Origin: an uncultured Dokdonia sp.
GTDB taxonomy: Bacteria; Bacteroidota; Bacteroidia; Flavobacteriales; Flavobacteriaceae
NCBI RefSeq assembly: GCF_947496725.1
Contig: NZ_CANMDS010000002.1
Coordinates: 496,001-560,000 of the forward strand
Length of the DNA stretch: 64,000 bases
Direction of reading: 5' to 3'
Shown: positions 42,042-52,727 of the stretch, in pieces
Layout: every line of letters begins with the position of its first letter
How positions within the stretch are numbered: position 1 is the first letter of the stretch
Notes under the pieces: generated by a model
What the model was told of the DNA's origin: nothing
The model's input: the letters and a program-made list of their open reading frames with translations, nothing else
Database searches by the model: none
Made by a program: the position numbers and the translations under genes

Positions 42042-43181
42042 ATGAAATTTAACACGAAAACGATACACGGTAACCAGCAGCCAGATGCAGCTTATGGATC
42101 TGTTATGCCACCCATTTACCAAACCTCTACTTATGCTCAAGAGTCACCAGGTAATCATAAGGGATATGCCTACAGCAGATCTGCAAACCCTACACGTCAC
42201 GCACTTGAGCAATCTCTTGCAAGTATAGAAAATGGAGCATTTGGTATGGCATTTGCCTCTGGTATGGCTGCGATAGATGCGGTAATGAAACTACTTAAAC
42301 CAGGTGACGAGGTTATCACTACAAATGATATTTATGGCGGTTCTTTTCGCTTATTTACTAGAATATTTGAGGGATATGGTGTCGTTTTTCATTTTGTAGA
42401 TATGAGTGATATTCAAAATATCAAAACTCAAATTACAAATAATACAAAGATGATCTGGATGGAGTCTCCCACAAACCCGATGATGAATATTTTTGACATA
42501 CAAGCCGTTGCCAAACTTGCAAATCAAAACAACATACTCCTTGCTGTAGATAATACCTTTGCGACACCTTACCTTCAGACTCCTCTGGATCTGGGGGCGC
42601 ATATTGTGATGCATAGTGCTACAAAATATATAGGAGGTCACAGTGATCTAGTAATGGGAGCGCTCATTGTAAATGAAAAGACGCTAGCGGAAAAGCTTTA
42701 CTTTATACAAAATGCATCTGGAGCAATATGTGGTCCTCAAGATGCGTTTCTTGCGCTGCGCGGTATTAAAACGCTGCACGTTCGTATGGAGAGACATTGT
42801 CAAAACGGGCGTGCAATTGCCCATTATCTTAAAAATCATTCTAAAGTTGAAAACGTTTACTGGCCAGGTTTTGAAGACCACCCTAGCCATCATATTGCTA
42901 CGAGACAAATGAAAGATTTTGGAGGGATGTTATCATTTTCTACCTATGGAGATAGCACAGAAGATGCACTTAAGGTTATAAAAAATTTAAAAATCTTTAC
43001 CCTAGCCGAAAGTCTTGGAGGGGTTGAGAGTCTAGCCGGTCACCCAGCCACAATGACGCACGCTGCAATACCTAAAGAAGATAGGCTTAAAATAGGCTTA
43101 ACAGATTCTTTAATACGACTAAGTGTGGGGATAGAAGATGTAGATGATTTAATAGAAGATCTTGAGCAGGCTCTTGGGTAG
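42042..43181 (+). CDS. metB: Cystathionine gamma-synthase
   Basis: PLP enzyme of the Cys/Met metabolism family; joins cysteine and an activated homoserine into cystathionine on the way to methionine. The 379-aa protein has YSRSANPTRHALE, FASGMAAIDAV, the PLP lysine Lys195 in HSATKYIGGHSD, and ESLGGVESLAGHPATMTHAAIP. Closely related cystathionine beta- or gamma-lyases share these motifs, so the exact reaction is an inference from length and wording. A palindrome copy begins 6 bases after its stop. Confidence 0.85.
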   Translation: MKFNTKTIHGNQQPDAAYGSVMPPIYQTSTYAQESPGNHKGYAYSRSANPTRHALEQSLASIENGAFGMAFASGMAAIDAVMKLLKPGDEVITTNDIYGGSFRLFTRIFEGYGVVFHFVDMSDIQNIKTQITNNTKMIWMESPTNPMMNIFDIQAVAKLANQNNILLAVDNTFATPYLQTPLDLGAHIVMHSATKYIGGHSDLVMGALIVNEKTLAEKLYFIQNASGAICGPQDAFLALRGIKTLHVRMERHCQNGRAIAHYLKNHSKVENVYWPGFEDHPSHHIATRQMKDFGGMLSFSTYGDSTEDALKVIKNLKIFTLAESLGGVESLAGHPATMTHAAIPKEDRLKIGLTDSLIRLSVGIEDVDDLIEDLEQALG

Positions 43182-43187
43182 TATTCC

Positions 43188-43201
43188 GCTTTCGCGAAAG
43201 C
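43188..43201. repeat. Palindrome copy 15 (convergent gap)
   Basis: Exact GCTTTCGCGAAAGC with TTCC left and GTAA right arms, between the ends of metB and the barrel gene. Confidence 0.97.
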
Positions 43202-43225
43202 GTAACTCTCCACCTTATTAGCATT

Positions 43226-44068
43226 TTAATCTAGGTAATAGATATACCCTACATTCATCCAGAATATCCAGTCGTTTACTCTGTTTACAGGTCTTGGGTC
43301 TGGATTAAGTCCATCTACCCAGTTTGATGTGTAGTAGTGCCATCTCAAATCTATATTAAGATCACTTAATATACCTAGTTTATAACGAGTACCTACACTC
43401 CAAGTGATTGCCCAAGTATCACCCACACGGGTATCTATACCTGTGCCCATTTGCCCTTCACCTACATTAAAACCTTCTATAATAGCAGGACCTGTATCTG
43501 TAGGGTCTGATGTAAAAGGATTGAGTACTTGTCCAAATATATTACCATCCTCGCGTAGTGAAGTTGTAGCACTAGGATTAAAGGAAACAAAGTGAGCTCC
43601 TACACTTACATATGGAGCAAACTTATAGGCTCCTGCAGAGAAGTCACGTATGCTCATAGGGAAGTATTCTAGTTGTGAGCCTATCTCTAGTACTTGAGTT
43701 CTACCTGTATGTGCACGTAGTCGCATACCTCCAAAATCGTTATCACTCGCCTCTGGGCCAAAGTTGTCTAAGTTTGTTATATGGAAGTCTATCTCATTTC
43801 TTACTTTAAAATGATCATTAAAGTAGGTGTACTTTGAGTAACAGTTACAGTCTGCTTGGTAAGCAAAGTTTAGGTAGTGCACTATCCCCACGCCAAAGCC
43901 CACATTACCAAGATTGGTCTCCACATTACTGCGCTCACCATAGTCAGATTGAAACGCAACTGGACCGGCTATAACGCCAAGCTCGTGTGAAAACCCAAAC
44001 TGAGCATTTAAGCTCTGCTGTGTGATCACCATTAATAATAATGCCAGCAGTAGGTACTTGGCTCTCAT
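43226..44068 (-). CDS. Outer-membrane beta-barrel protein, THC0290_0291-like family
   Basis: 280-aa precursor: signal MRAKYLLLALLLMVITQQSLNAQ, then a beta-strand-rich protein (FGFSHELGVIAGPVAFQSDYGERSNVETNLGNVGFGVGIVHYLNF ... NDWIFWMNVGYIYYLD). The start block is that of the Flavobacteriia family I know as THC0290_0291. Outer-membrane barrel of about 8-10 strands; role unknown. I start at the ATG at 44068; an upstream in-frame ATG (44113) would bury the signal. Confidence 0.75.
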   Translation of the reverse strand: MRAKYLLLALLLMVITQQSLNAQFGFSHELGVIAGPVAFQSDYGERSNVETNLGNVGFGVGIVHYLNFAYQADCNCYSKYTYFNDHFKVRNEIDFHITNLDNFGPEASDNDFGGMRLRAHTGRTQVLEIGSQLEYFPMSIRDFSAGAYKFAPYVSVGAHFVSFNPSATTSLREDGNIFGQVLNPFTSDPTDTGPAIIEGFNVGEGQMGTGIDTRVGDTWAITWSVGTRYKLGILSDLNIDLRWHYYTSNWVDGLNPDPRPVNRVNDWIFWMNVGYIYYLD

Positions 44069-44218
44069 AAGTAGGTAATTAGTTGAGCAAATATATAAAA
44101 ATATGTCAAACATCGAGTTTTTTTAGTTAAATTGATATTTGTAGTAAGTATAATCTTACAAGCGTATATATTTAATTACGATATTCTAAAAAAAATACGC
44201 TAAAAATCAAGGATAATG

Positions 44219-44226
44219 TATATTTG
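44219..44226 (+). promoter_or_regulatory. Putative -7 box of gdhA
   Basis: Perfect TATATTTG, 49 bases before the ATG. No good -33 TTTG was seen at the expected distance. Confidence 0.5.
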
Positions 44227-44266
44227 TAGCTCTAACAGAACAATGTTTAAAGCATTGTCATAATAG

Positions 44267-45619
<1,353 letters not shown>

Positions 45620-45646
45620 TAAGTCACACACATAATATAATATTAC

Positions 45647-45672
45647 AATCAGACAGCTCAGGCTGTCTGATT
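45647..45672 (+). terminator. Terminator after gdhA
   Basis: AATCAGACAGC/GCTGTCTGATT stem, loop TCAG, then T5. Confidence 0.93.
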
Positions 45673-45691
45673 TTTTTATGGGTTGTATTAC

Positions 45692-45705
45692 GCTTTCGCG
45701 AAAGC
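45692..45705. repeat. Palindrome copy 16 (intergenic)
   Basis: Exact GCTTTCGCGAAAGC with ATTAC...GTAAT arms (24-bp palindrome), between gdhA and porZ. Confidence 0.97.
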
Positions 45706-45771
45706 GTAATCAGAATACCTAACTATCTTATGCATTACCTCGCTCCATTTCTGTGCTCAAAGCAATAATTG

Positions 45772-45779
45772 TACATTTG
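45772..45779 (+). promoter_or_regulatory. Putative -7 box of porZ-recO
   Basis: Full-match TACATTTG 31 bases before the GTG start of porZ. Confidence 0.45.
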
Positions 45780-45810
45780 ATCGTTTTATACAAATAAACA
45801 GTTACCGGTA

Positions 45811-48090
45811 GTGAAGACGCGTTTTTTCTTATTGATTCTTCTCACATCATTTACAGTGATGTCGCAAGACTTTTCAGAAAACTGGACAGCACATTACTCA
45901 TATAACCGAGTGTCTGATATGACCTCTGGTAATGATAGAGTATACGTGGCCTCAGAAAATGCTGTTTTTATATATTATACACTTGACGAGTCTATAGAGA
46001 CTAGAACCACCGTAAATGGTCTTTCTGGTAATGTAATATCTGCTATTTATTATAGTGAAGGTTTTGACACACTCTTTATAGGGTATGAAAATGGTGTTAT
46101 AGATGTTGTAGTGGGAAATAGCACAGATGTTCTTACTGTGGTAGATATTTTTAATAAACCTGCTATCCCACCAGACCGTAAGCGCATTAATCATTTTGAA
46201 GAGTATAATGGCTTTGTTTATATATCCTCTAGTTTTGGTATTTCCTTATTTGAGCTTAGTCAGTTAGAGTTTGACGATTCTTATTTTATAGGTGATGGCG
46301 GTGGCTTACTAGATATAGGTGGTGTAGCCATACAAGAGCCATACATCTATGCAGCATCTATAGACGGGGGTGTACGTAGAGCGCTTGTTGCAAATGATAA
46401 TATTATAGATTTTAATAACTGGGAGACTATACGTACTGGATCTTACCAGGAGATTGTAAGTTTTAATGATGACCTTTACTTACAAGAAGACAACCAGATT
46501 ATTATCTCTCAAAATGGAGTAGATTATAGCATTTTTGAATCATACCCCGAGACGGTAATAGACATTAGGCCTAATGAAGATTTCTTATCTGTAACATATA
46601 ACGCTACCGTCTTGCTCTATGATGAAAATCAAAATCTAGCTCAAACCTATGGTGCGATAGAAGGTTTTACAACAAGATATACTACTACATTAACACTTCA
46701 AGGAGAAATCTTTGTTGGGACACTGGGTTCTGGTGTGGCGCGATTTTCTACTGATAATATTTCTGATGTAGCAAGGCTACTTCCTAATGGTCCGCTAGAA
46801 AATGAACATTTTGATGTAGCAGCAAGTGCTGGAAACGTGTGGTCTGTTTTTGGAGATTTTGATGTTTCGTACAATCCTTTCCCACTCAAAACACAGGGAA
46901 TAAGTAGATATGAAGAGGGTTTGGGGTGGAGTTTTATAAACCCTGGAGATCTTTTTGGGGCGACAAATTTTGTGCACGTTGCTATAAACCCCTTAGACCC
47001 TACACAGCTGTATGCAAGTTCTTTTAATGGAGGTTTAGTTGAGGTGCTAGATGCAACGCCTAGTATTTTATATGATGAAAATAATAGTTCGTTATCTCCT
47101 GTTTCATCAACTATAGATGATGTACGTGTAAACGGAGGAGCGTTTGATGCTGAGGGTAATTTCTGGGTGACTAATGCAAGATCACCCCTAGGCTTGCATA
47201 AGGTAAGTCCAGCAGGACAATTTTCTTCTTTTAACACAGAGGAGATTCTAGCCGGAAGTGATGCAAATCTTGATGCCCTTGCAATAGGTCTTGATGGCGT
47301 TGTGTTTTTTGGGACAGATACCAGAGGTGTGATTGCTTATAATCCCGCTACTAATGAGTTTGCAAGAATTGCGGGAGAAGATGGAGCAGCAAATTTACCT
47401 ATAGATGATATACGCTCGCTAGCAATAGATAGAAACGGGGCCTTATGGATTGGAACACGATTAGGTCTTAGAGTACTATTTGGCCCATCACAAATTTTTG
47501 AAAACCCACAGATAAGCGCAAATGCAATTATATTTTTAGAGGATGGTCTAGCTCAAGAATTGCTTAATGACCAAGTGATAACAGATATTATTGTAGATGG
47601 AGCAAATAATAAGTGGCTAGCCACTGCAGACTCTGGTGTGTTTTACGTGAGTCCTAATGGTCAAGAAACTATTTTTCACTTCACTACAGATAACTCACCA
47701 CTGCCGTCTAACACGGTACAATCTATTGCGATAGATCCAGAGACGGGGAGTGTTTACTTTGGTACCGTAAGAGGTATGGTATCTTTTGATGGTACTTCTA
47801 CCGCTCCTGCAGATAATCTGGAGAATGTACTTATATATCCTAACCCTGTGAGACCAGGCTTTAATGGTAACGTGCGTATAGAAGGACTTACCGCTCGTAC
47901 TAATGTAAAAATTACAGACCTAGTAGGTAACCTCGTTTATGAAGAAAATACCACAGGTGGCAGCATAGAGTGGGATACAACAGCCTTTGGCCGTCATAAG
48001 GTGGCTTCTGGGGTATACTTATTACTCATTACCGGCCCTCCAGAAGAAATGCAAGAGACTACCATAGAAAAAGTAATGATCATACGATAA
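45811..48090 (+). CDS. porZ: PorZ-like type IX secretion protein with C-terminal sorting domain
   Basis: Component of the cell-surface attachment complex (PorU-PorV-PorQ-PorZ) that links A-LPS to T9SS cargo. The 759-aa protein has a signal peptide (MKTRFFLLILLTSFTVMSQ), two N-terminal beta-propellers of the two-component-regulator type (WTAHYSYNRVSDMTSGNDRVYVASENAVFIY at about 25; DRNGALWIGTRLGLRVLFGPSQ at about 545; DGANNKWLATADSGVFYVSP), and a Por sorting domain (LIYPNPVRPGFNGNVRIEG ... KVMIIR). The start is GTG. Its TAA overlaps the ATG of recO by one base, a link I recall as common in Flavobacteriia. Confidence 0.87.
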   Translation: MKTRFFLLILLTSFTVMSQDFSENWTAHYSYNRVSDMTSGNDRVYVASENAVFIYYTLDESIETRTTVNGLSGNVISAIYYSEGFDTLFIGYENGVIDVVVGNSTDVLTVVDIFNKPAIPPDRKRINHFEEYNGFVYISSSFGISLFELSQLEFDDSYFIGDGGGLLDIGGVAIQEPYIYAASIDGGVRRALVANDNIIDFNNWETIRTGSYQEIVSFNDDLYLQEDNQIIISQNGVDYSIFESYPETVIDIRPNEDFLSVTYNATVLLYDENQNLAQTYGAIEGFTTRYTTTLTLQGEIFVGTLGSGVARFSTDNISDVARLLPNGPLENEHFDVAASAGNVWSVFGDFDVSYNPFPLKTQGISRYEEGLGWSFINPGDLFGATNFVHVAINPLDPTQLYASSFNGGLVEVLDATPSILYDENNSSLSPVSSTIDDVRVNGGAFDAEGNFWVTNARSPLGLHKVSPAGQFSSFNTEEILAGSDANLDALAIGLDGVVFFGTDTRGVIAYNPATNEFARIAGEDGAANLPIDDIRSLAIDRNGALWIGTRLGLRVLFGPSQIFENPQISANAIIFLEDGLAQELLNDQVITDIIVDGANNKWLATADSGVFYVSPNGQETIFHFTTDNSPLPSNTVQSIAIDPETGSVYFGTVRGMVSFDGTSTAPADNLENVLIYPNPVRPGFNGNVRIEGLTARTNVKITDLVGNLVYEENTTGGSIEWDTTAFGRHKVASGVYLLLITGPPEEMQETTIEKVMIIR

Positions 48091-48809
48091 TGCTAGTAAA
48101 AACAGAAGCTATCGTATTCTCTGCGCTCAAGTATGGTGAGGCAGATCTTATTGTAAAGGCTTTTACAAAAAGCAGCGGTGTCAAGTCGTACCTACTCAGA
48201 AACATTCTTAAATCTAAAAAAGGAAAGCTACGTGTAGCGATGTTTCAGCCGCTCACCCATCTTGAGATAGAAGCAAATCATAAAGACAAGGGGACCCTCG
48301 AGAGTATAAGAGAAGCAAAAGTCATCACTCATTATACGAGCCTGCACACGCAGGTGGCAAAGAGTGCTATCGTTTTCTTTATATCAGATATGCTGCGATC
48401 TTCTGTGCAAGAGGAAGAAGAAAATGCTTCGCTATTTGAGTTTCTGGTTGCCTCAAGCTTATGGCTAGATTTACATAGTGATATTGCAAATTTTCATCTA
48501 CTATTTTTAGTGAAGTTAAGCGGTTATCTAGGCTTCTATCCAGATGATAGTGAGGCACATCAACTATATTTTAATTTGCTAGATGGTTATTTTGAGTCTT
48601 CAGAGCGCACCTTGTATAGTAGATCTGGAGAAGAAATTGAGTTGTTAAAAAGGTTCTTAGGCATAAATTTTGATGCACTTATACAAATCAAACTAAACCA
48701 AAAACAACGCACCTCCTTTCTCAATATACTGTTACAGTATTATGAGTTACATTTGCAAGGTTTTAAGAAACCTCGCTCACTAGCGGTGCTTAACTCAATT
48801 TTTAGCTAA
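48090..48809 (+). CDS. recO: DNA repair protein RecO
   Basis: Recombination mediator that loads RecA with RecR and binds SSB. The 239-aa protein starts MLVKTEAIVFSALKYGEADLIVKAFTKSSGVKSYLLRNI, the OB domain typical of RecO, followed by an all-helical C-terminus (SLWLDLHSDIANFHLLFLVKLSGYLGFYPD). It lacks the usual zinc cysteines of some RecO proteins, as expected in Bacteroidota. Translationally coupled to porZ, and the TonB receptor gene starts directly after its stop. Confidence 0.93.
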   Translation: MLVKTEAIVFSALKYGEADLIVKAFTKSSGVKSYLLRNILKSKKGKLRVAMFQPLTHLEIEANHKDKGTLESIREAKVITHYTSLHTQVAKSAIVFFISDMLRSSVQEEEENASLFEFLVASSLWLDLHSDIANFHLLFLVKLSGYLGFYPDDSEAHQLYFNLLDGYFESSERTLYSRSGEEIELLKRFLGINFDALIQIKLNQKQRTSFLNILLQYYELHLQGFKKPRSLAVLNSIFS

Positions 48810-51221
48810 ATGCGCATACTTTTATCCCTATTTCTGCTGCTGTCTTTTACTTCTTACTCGCAGGTCATTACAGTACTAGATGTAGACACGCGTGAGCCTA
48901 TAATAGGGGTTGCTATCTTTAATAATGACAAGAGTAAAAGTGCACTCACAGATTTTGATGGTAAGGCAGATGTGACCGCTTTCGCGAAAGCGGAAACCCT
49001 TTATTTTCAAGAAGTCGCACATAAGGACGCTCAGTATACAAAAGCACAAGTAGCAGCATTTTCTAACCGAATTTTTCTCAAACAAAAAGATAACCAGCTT
49101 ACAGAAATTGTGCTATCTGCAAGCAAATTTGCACAAAGCCGAAAGAATGTACCTCAGAAAATAGTAGGCCTCACCTCAAAAGATATTATAAGGGCAAACC
49201 CGCAAACAGCGGCAGATTTACTAGAGACAAGTGGGTCTGTTTTTGTTCAAAAAAGTCAGCAGGGTGGAGGTAGTCCCCTCATACGAGGATTCTCTACAAA
49301 TAGGCTACTCATCACATTAGACGGTGTGAGATTTAACACGGCAATATTTAGAGGAGGAAACGTGCAAAACGTGATATCTATTGATCCTTTTATTATAAAC
49401 CGCACAGAAGTTTTATTAGGTCCAGGTTCGGTAATTTATGGTAGTGACGCTGTAGGTGGAGTGATGAATTTTTATACAAAACAGCCCAAACTATCTTTTT
49501 CAGACAGCCTTACGGTAACAGGTACAGCTGTAGCCAGAGTAAATACGGCCAATAATGAGAAGACTGGTCACTTTGATATCACACTGGGTAAAAGGCAGTG
49601 GTCTTTCCTCACAAGTGCTAGTTACTCAGATTATGATAACCAGCGACAAGGGAAGCACGGCCCAGATGATTACCTGCGTTCTGAATATGTACAGACTATA
49701 GATGGGGTAGATGTAGCTGTCACAAATGATGACCCACTTGTACAAGTAGGCTCTGCTTTTAACTCACTTAATCTAATGCAAAAAGTGAGATATACGCCTA
49801 ATGAAAAGTGGGATTTTAACCTTGGGGTGATTTATGCTGCCACATCAGATTATGATCGTTATGATAGATTAACGAGAAAACGTGATGGCGAATTTAGATC
49901 GGCAGAGTGGTTTTATGGTCCACAAAAGTGGTTTATGACTAACCTCCAGGTTAATAAAGAAGGTAATGGTCAGTACTACGATAGAGTGATAGGTACCTTT
50001 ACTTACCAGAATTCTAAAGAAAGTAGAAATGACCGGGATTTTAACGCGACAGACTTCTTTGAGACAGATGAGAGTGTAGATGCAATATCTGTAGGTTTAG
50101 ATTTTGTTAAGAAGCTTAAGACTAAGAGAAACAAAATATTTTATGGCCTTGAGTATATACATAACAAAGTACACTCAGATGGTCAAGTAACAGACATTAC
50201 TACGGGTGACATTACAAACACAGCGTCTAGATATCCAGATGGCTCTACCTGGCAATCGCTAGCAGCTTATGCCAGTGCACAAATAGAGCTTTCTGATAAC
50301 ACACATTTACAAACGGGATTACGTTATAATCATATCTTACTAGCAGCAGACTTTTCTGATAATAATGAGTTTTTTGCATTTCCTTTTCAAAACGCAGACT
50401 TGAGTACGGGTAATCTCACTGGAAGTTTTGGAGTGACTCACGAGGTGTCAAAAAAAGTAAGTGTTAAGGCAAATGTAGGTACAGCTTTTAGAGCACCTAA
50501 TATAGATGACGTGGGTAAAATTTTTGATAGCGAGCCGGGTTCTGTTGTTGTGCCTAACCCTGATCTTAAATCTGAATATGCCTATAATGGAGAGCTGGGC
50601 GTGAGTCTTAATTTTTCTAACGTACTACAGTTTGATGTAAACGGGTATTATACACTGCTGGAGAACGCGCTGGTGCGCCGTGATTTTAATCTTAATGGTG
50701 TTACAGAGATAGAGTATCAAGGTGAGACAAGTAATGTGCAAGCTATTCAAAACGCGTCTAAGGCAGAGGTATATGGTGTAGAGATAGGTGCAAATGCAAA
50801 CCTCACAAAGCATTTAAAGCTCACAAGCCAGTTTAATTACACGAGTGGAGTAGAGCAAGAAGAAGATGGGAGTTATGTGCCTTTTAGACACGTGGCACCA
50901 CTCTTTGGAAATGGACATTTAATCTGGGCAAAAGATAAGTGGACACTTGATGCCTCTGTGGCATATAGCGGTAAGTTTGATTTTGATGAGCTTGCTCCTA
51001 GCCAGCAAAGTAACTCACACCTTTATGCACTAGACGGAGATGGTAATCCCTTCTCACCTAGCTGGTATGACTTGAGTATTGCGAGTAGATATGTACTTTC
51101 AGATAGTTGGTCTTTTACAGCAAATCTGGAGAATATTACAGACCAGCGATACCGTACGTATTCTTCTGGAATAGCTGCTGCGGGAAGAAATTTAATACTT
51201 GCAGCGACTTATAATTTTTAA
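48810..51221 (+). CDS. TonB-dependent receptor
   Basis: 803-aa outer-membrane receptor. After a signal peptide (MRILLSLFLLLSFTSYSQ) come a short carboxypeptidase-regulatory-like domain (about 18-85) and a plug domain (about 105-225, PQTAADLLETSGSVFVQKSQQ, SPLIRGFSTNRLLITLDGVRFN). A 22-strand barrel follows, ending AAGRNLILAATYNF. The plug resembles heme/hemoglobin-type receptors, but no heme-uptake genes are adjacent, so the substrate is open. A palindrome copy (48978-48991) encodes AFAKA in the regulatory domain. Confidence 0.88.
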   Translation: MRILLSLFLLLSFTSYSQVITVLDVDTREPIIGVAIFNNDKSKSALTDFDGKADVTAFAKAETLYFQEVAHKDAQYTKAQVAAFSNRIFLKQKDNQLTEIVLSASKFAQSRKNVPQKIVGLTSKDIIRANPQTAADLLETSGSVFVQKSQQGGGSPLIRGFSTNRLLITLDGVRFNTAIFRGGNVQNVISIDPFIINRTEVLLGPGSVIYGSDAVGGVMNFYTKQPKLSFSDSLTVTGTAVARVNTANNEKTGHFDITLGKRQWSFLTSASYSDYDNQRQGKHGPDDYLRSEYVQTIDGVDVAVTNDDPLVQVGSAFNSLNLMQKVRYTPNEKWDFNLGVIYAATSDYDRYDRLTRKRDGEFRSAEWFYGPQKWFMTNLQVNKEGNGQYYDRVIGTFTYQNSKESRNDRDFNATDFFETDESVDAISVGLDFVKKLKTKRNKIFYGLEYIHNKVHSDGQVTDITTGDITNTASRYPDGSTWQSLAAYASAQIELSDNTHLQTGLRYNHILLAADFSDNNEFFAFPFQNADLSTGNLTGSFGVTHEVSKKVSVKANVGTAFRAPNIDDVGKIFDSEPGSVVVPNPDLKSEYAYNGELGVSLNFSNVLQFDVNGYYTLLENALVRRDFNLNGVTEIEYQGETSNVQAIQNASKAEVYGVEIGANANLTKHLKLTSQFNYTSGVEQEEDGSYVPFRHVAPLFGNGHLIWAKDKWTLDASVAYSGKFDFDELAPSQQSNSHLYALDGDGNPFSPSWYDLSIASRYVLSDSWSFTANLENITDQRYRTYSSGIAAAGRNLILAATYNF
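48978..48991. repeat. Palindrome copy 17 (coding)
   Basis: Exact GCTTTCGCGAAAGC with CC...GG arms inside the TonB receptor gene, encoding AFAKA. Confidence 0.97.
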
Positions 51222-51227
51222 GGTTAC

Positions 51228-51241
51228 GCTTTCGTGAAAGC
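51228..51241. repeat. Palindrome variant 18 (convergent gap)
   Basis: GCTTTCGTGAAAGC, one base off in the centre, with TTAC...GTAA arms and A8 on the right. It lies between the ends of the receptor and rsmI genes. Confidence 0.95.
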
Positions 51242-51259
51242 GTAAAAAAAACCATTTAA

Positions 51260-51934
51260 CTACTTGCTTTTACCACCTACTATGATGACAATCTCACCCT
51301 TAGGAGGTTTGTTTGTATAATGTGCTAGCACCTCTGCTGCGTTACCTCTCACGGTTTCTTCGTGTAGTTTTGTAATCTCTCTAGATACTGAGACAGGTCT
51401 ATCTTCTCCAAAATATTCTACAAAGTGGCCTAAGGTCTTTACTAGTTTGTGAGGCGACTCATAAATAATCATCGTGCGTGTCTCTTCTTTAAGTGCAAGA
51501 AAACGAGTCTGGCGACCTTTCTTTACAGGGAGAAAACCCTCAAAAACAAACTTATCGTTAGGGAAGCCACTATTTACAAGTGCAGGTACAAATGCCGTTG
51601 CGCCTGGTAAACAGTCTACCTCTATACCTGCCTCTACACAAGCACGCGTAAGTAAAAAACCAGGGTCAGAAATTGCTGGTGTACCTGCGTCACTTATACA
51701 AGCTATGGTCTCTCCGGCTGCAATGCGCTTTACGATAGCATCTACCGTTTTGTGCTCATTATGCATATGGTGACTCATCATCTGGGTGTCTATCTCATAG
51801 TACTTGAGTAGTTTGCCGCTAGTGCGTGTATCTTCTGCAAGAATAAGATCTGCCTCCTTAAGTATGCGTATAGCACGGAAGGTCATATCTTCAAGATTAC
51901 CTATGGGTGTGGGTACGAGATAAAGTTTTGACAT
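51260..51934 (-). CDS. rsmI: 16S rRNA (cytidine(1402)-2'-O)-methyltransferase RsmI
   Basis: SAM-dependent methyltransferase of the tetrapyrrole-methylase fold. The 224-aa protein has LYLVPTPIGNLEDMTFRAIRIL, AEDTRTSGKLLKYYEI, ACISDAGTPAISDPGFLLTRAC, LPGATAFVPALVNSGFPNDKFVFEGFLP and the ending KPPKGEIVIIVGG, all diagnostic for RsmI. The family's C-terminal extension is short here. It is not closely coupled to its neighbours. Confidence 0.95.
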   Translation of the reverse strand: MSKLYLVPTPIGNLEDMTFRAIRILKEADLILAEDTRTSGKLLKYYEIDTQMMSHHMHNEHKTVDAIVKRIAAGETIACISDAGTPAISDPGFLLTRACVEAGIEVDCLPGATAFVPALVNSGFPNDKFVFEGFLPVKKGRQTRFLALKEETRTMIIYESPHKLVKTLGHFVEYFGEDRPVSVSREITKLHEETVRGNAAEVLAHYTNKPPKGEIVIIVGGKSK

Positions 51935-51975
51935 ACCGCAAAGTTAGTGATTAATGATAGTTTGTGGCTGTAAAA

Positions 51976-52338
51976 CTAGCGATACATAGGTCGTACCTCT
52001 CTACCAAAAAAATATGATGTAAGTACGAGAACCGTTGCGACAAGTGTGAGGGTAATATCTTGGTCTGCATTATAATGTGCCGCCGCAGCGAGTACAACAT
52101 CTATAAAAATACCAGCATATGCCCACTCTGTAAGCCAGGGAATACCTCGCCAGAGTACCATCGCAACACCTGCAATTTTTAATATGGCTAGCGGTATAAC
52201 AATGTATGTGGGGTAGTTTAAAGATTCAAAAAAACCCTCTACCATTGCCGTATTTCTAAAATACATTTGTGCAGAGTATAACATAATGGCACAAATACCT
52301 ATGGTAGCAATCCAGTAAATGATACGTTGTGTTTTCAT
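51976..52338 (-). CDS. DoxX-like membrane protein
   Basis: 120-aa protein with four membrane helices: IIYWIATIGICAIMLYSAQMY, PTYIVIPLAILKIAGVAMVLW, EWAYAGIFIDVVLAAAAHY and DITLTLVATVLVLTSYFFG. DoxX-like family; function unknown. Its first codon overlaps the end of the upstream AT-rich gene by 4 bases. Confidence 0.85.
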   Translation of the reverse strand: MKTQRIIYWIATIGICAIMLYSAQMYFRNTAMVEGFFESLNYPTYIVIPLAILKIAGVAMVLWRGIPWLTEWAYAGIFIDVVLAAAAHYNADQDITLTLVATVLVLTSYFFGREVRPMYR

Positions 52339-52727
52339 AAGTTGGTATTATTAAGGTTAGAATTGAATTTCAGTAACTGAGATTTAAGCTCTTTGCCTTC
52401 GTCGTAAGTAATTCTAAAAACTTTTAATGATTTTTTAAAAACACCACTTTGAGTCGTAACTATTATTTGCTCTTTTAGTCCATCATAACTTATGAAGTTT
52501 ATGCTCTCAAAATCTTTTTTTAAAATTGTTTTATTAGAAATAATTAATTGTAAATGATTTTCTGAAACAATTATTCTGTCAGTTTTGGTCTTTCTTAATT
52601 TTAATATAAGAAACAGCAGAAAGTTATTATTGAAAATTGCATTTTCCACAAAAGTGGAGGCAGATTTTTTATTTAAAACAGTGATAGACAAAGCAGTCTT
52701 GAATAAATTACGCGTATCGACTTTCAA
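52335..52727 (-). CDS. AT-rich orphan protein, possibly PH-like
   Basis: 130-aa protein in a segment clearly richer in A+T than both neighbours. It is basic, with Asn/Lys/Ile/Leu-rich composition; a hydrophobic stretch NNNFLLFLILKL lies at about 33-44, and an alternating-strand C-terminal half (SENHLQLIISNKTILKKDFESINFISYDGLKEQIIVTTQSG) recalls a PH-like barrel, but I do not recognise a family. It overlaps the upstream gene by 20 bases and the DoxX gene by 4. The composition suggests recent acquisition or fast drift. Confidence 0.5.
   Translation of the reverse strand: MKVDTRNLFKTALSITVLNKKSASTFVENAIFNNNFLLFLILKLRKTKTDRIIVSENHLQLIISNKTILKKDFESINFISYDGLKEQIIVTTQSGVFKKSLKVFRITYDEGKELKSQLLKFNSNLNNTNL

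Noticed and set aside
46698-47237. Long minus-strand open frame inside porZ
   Set aside because: Antisense shadow of a strong coding frame with propeller motifs; its product has no domain features.
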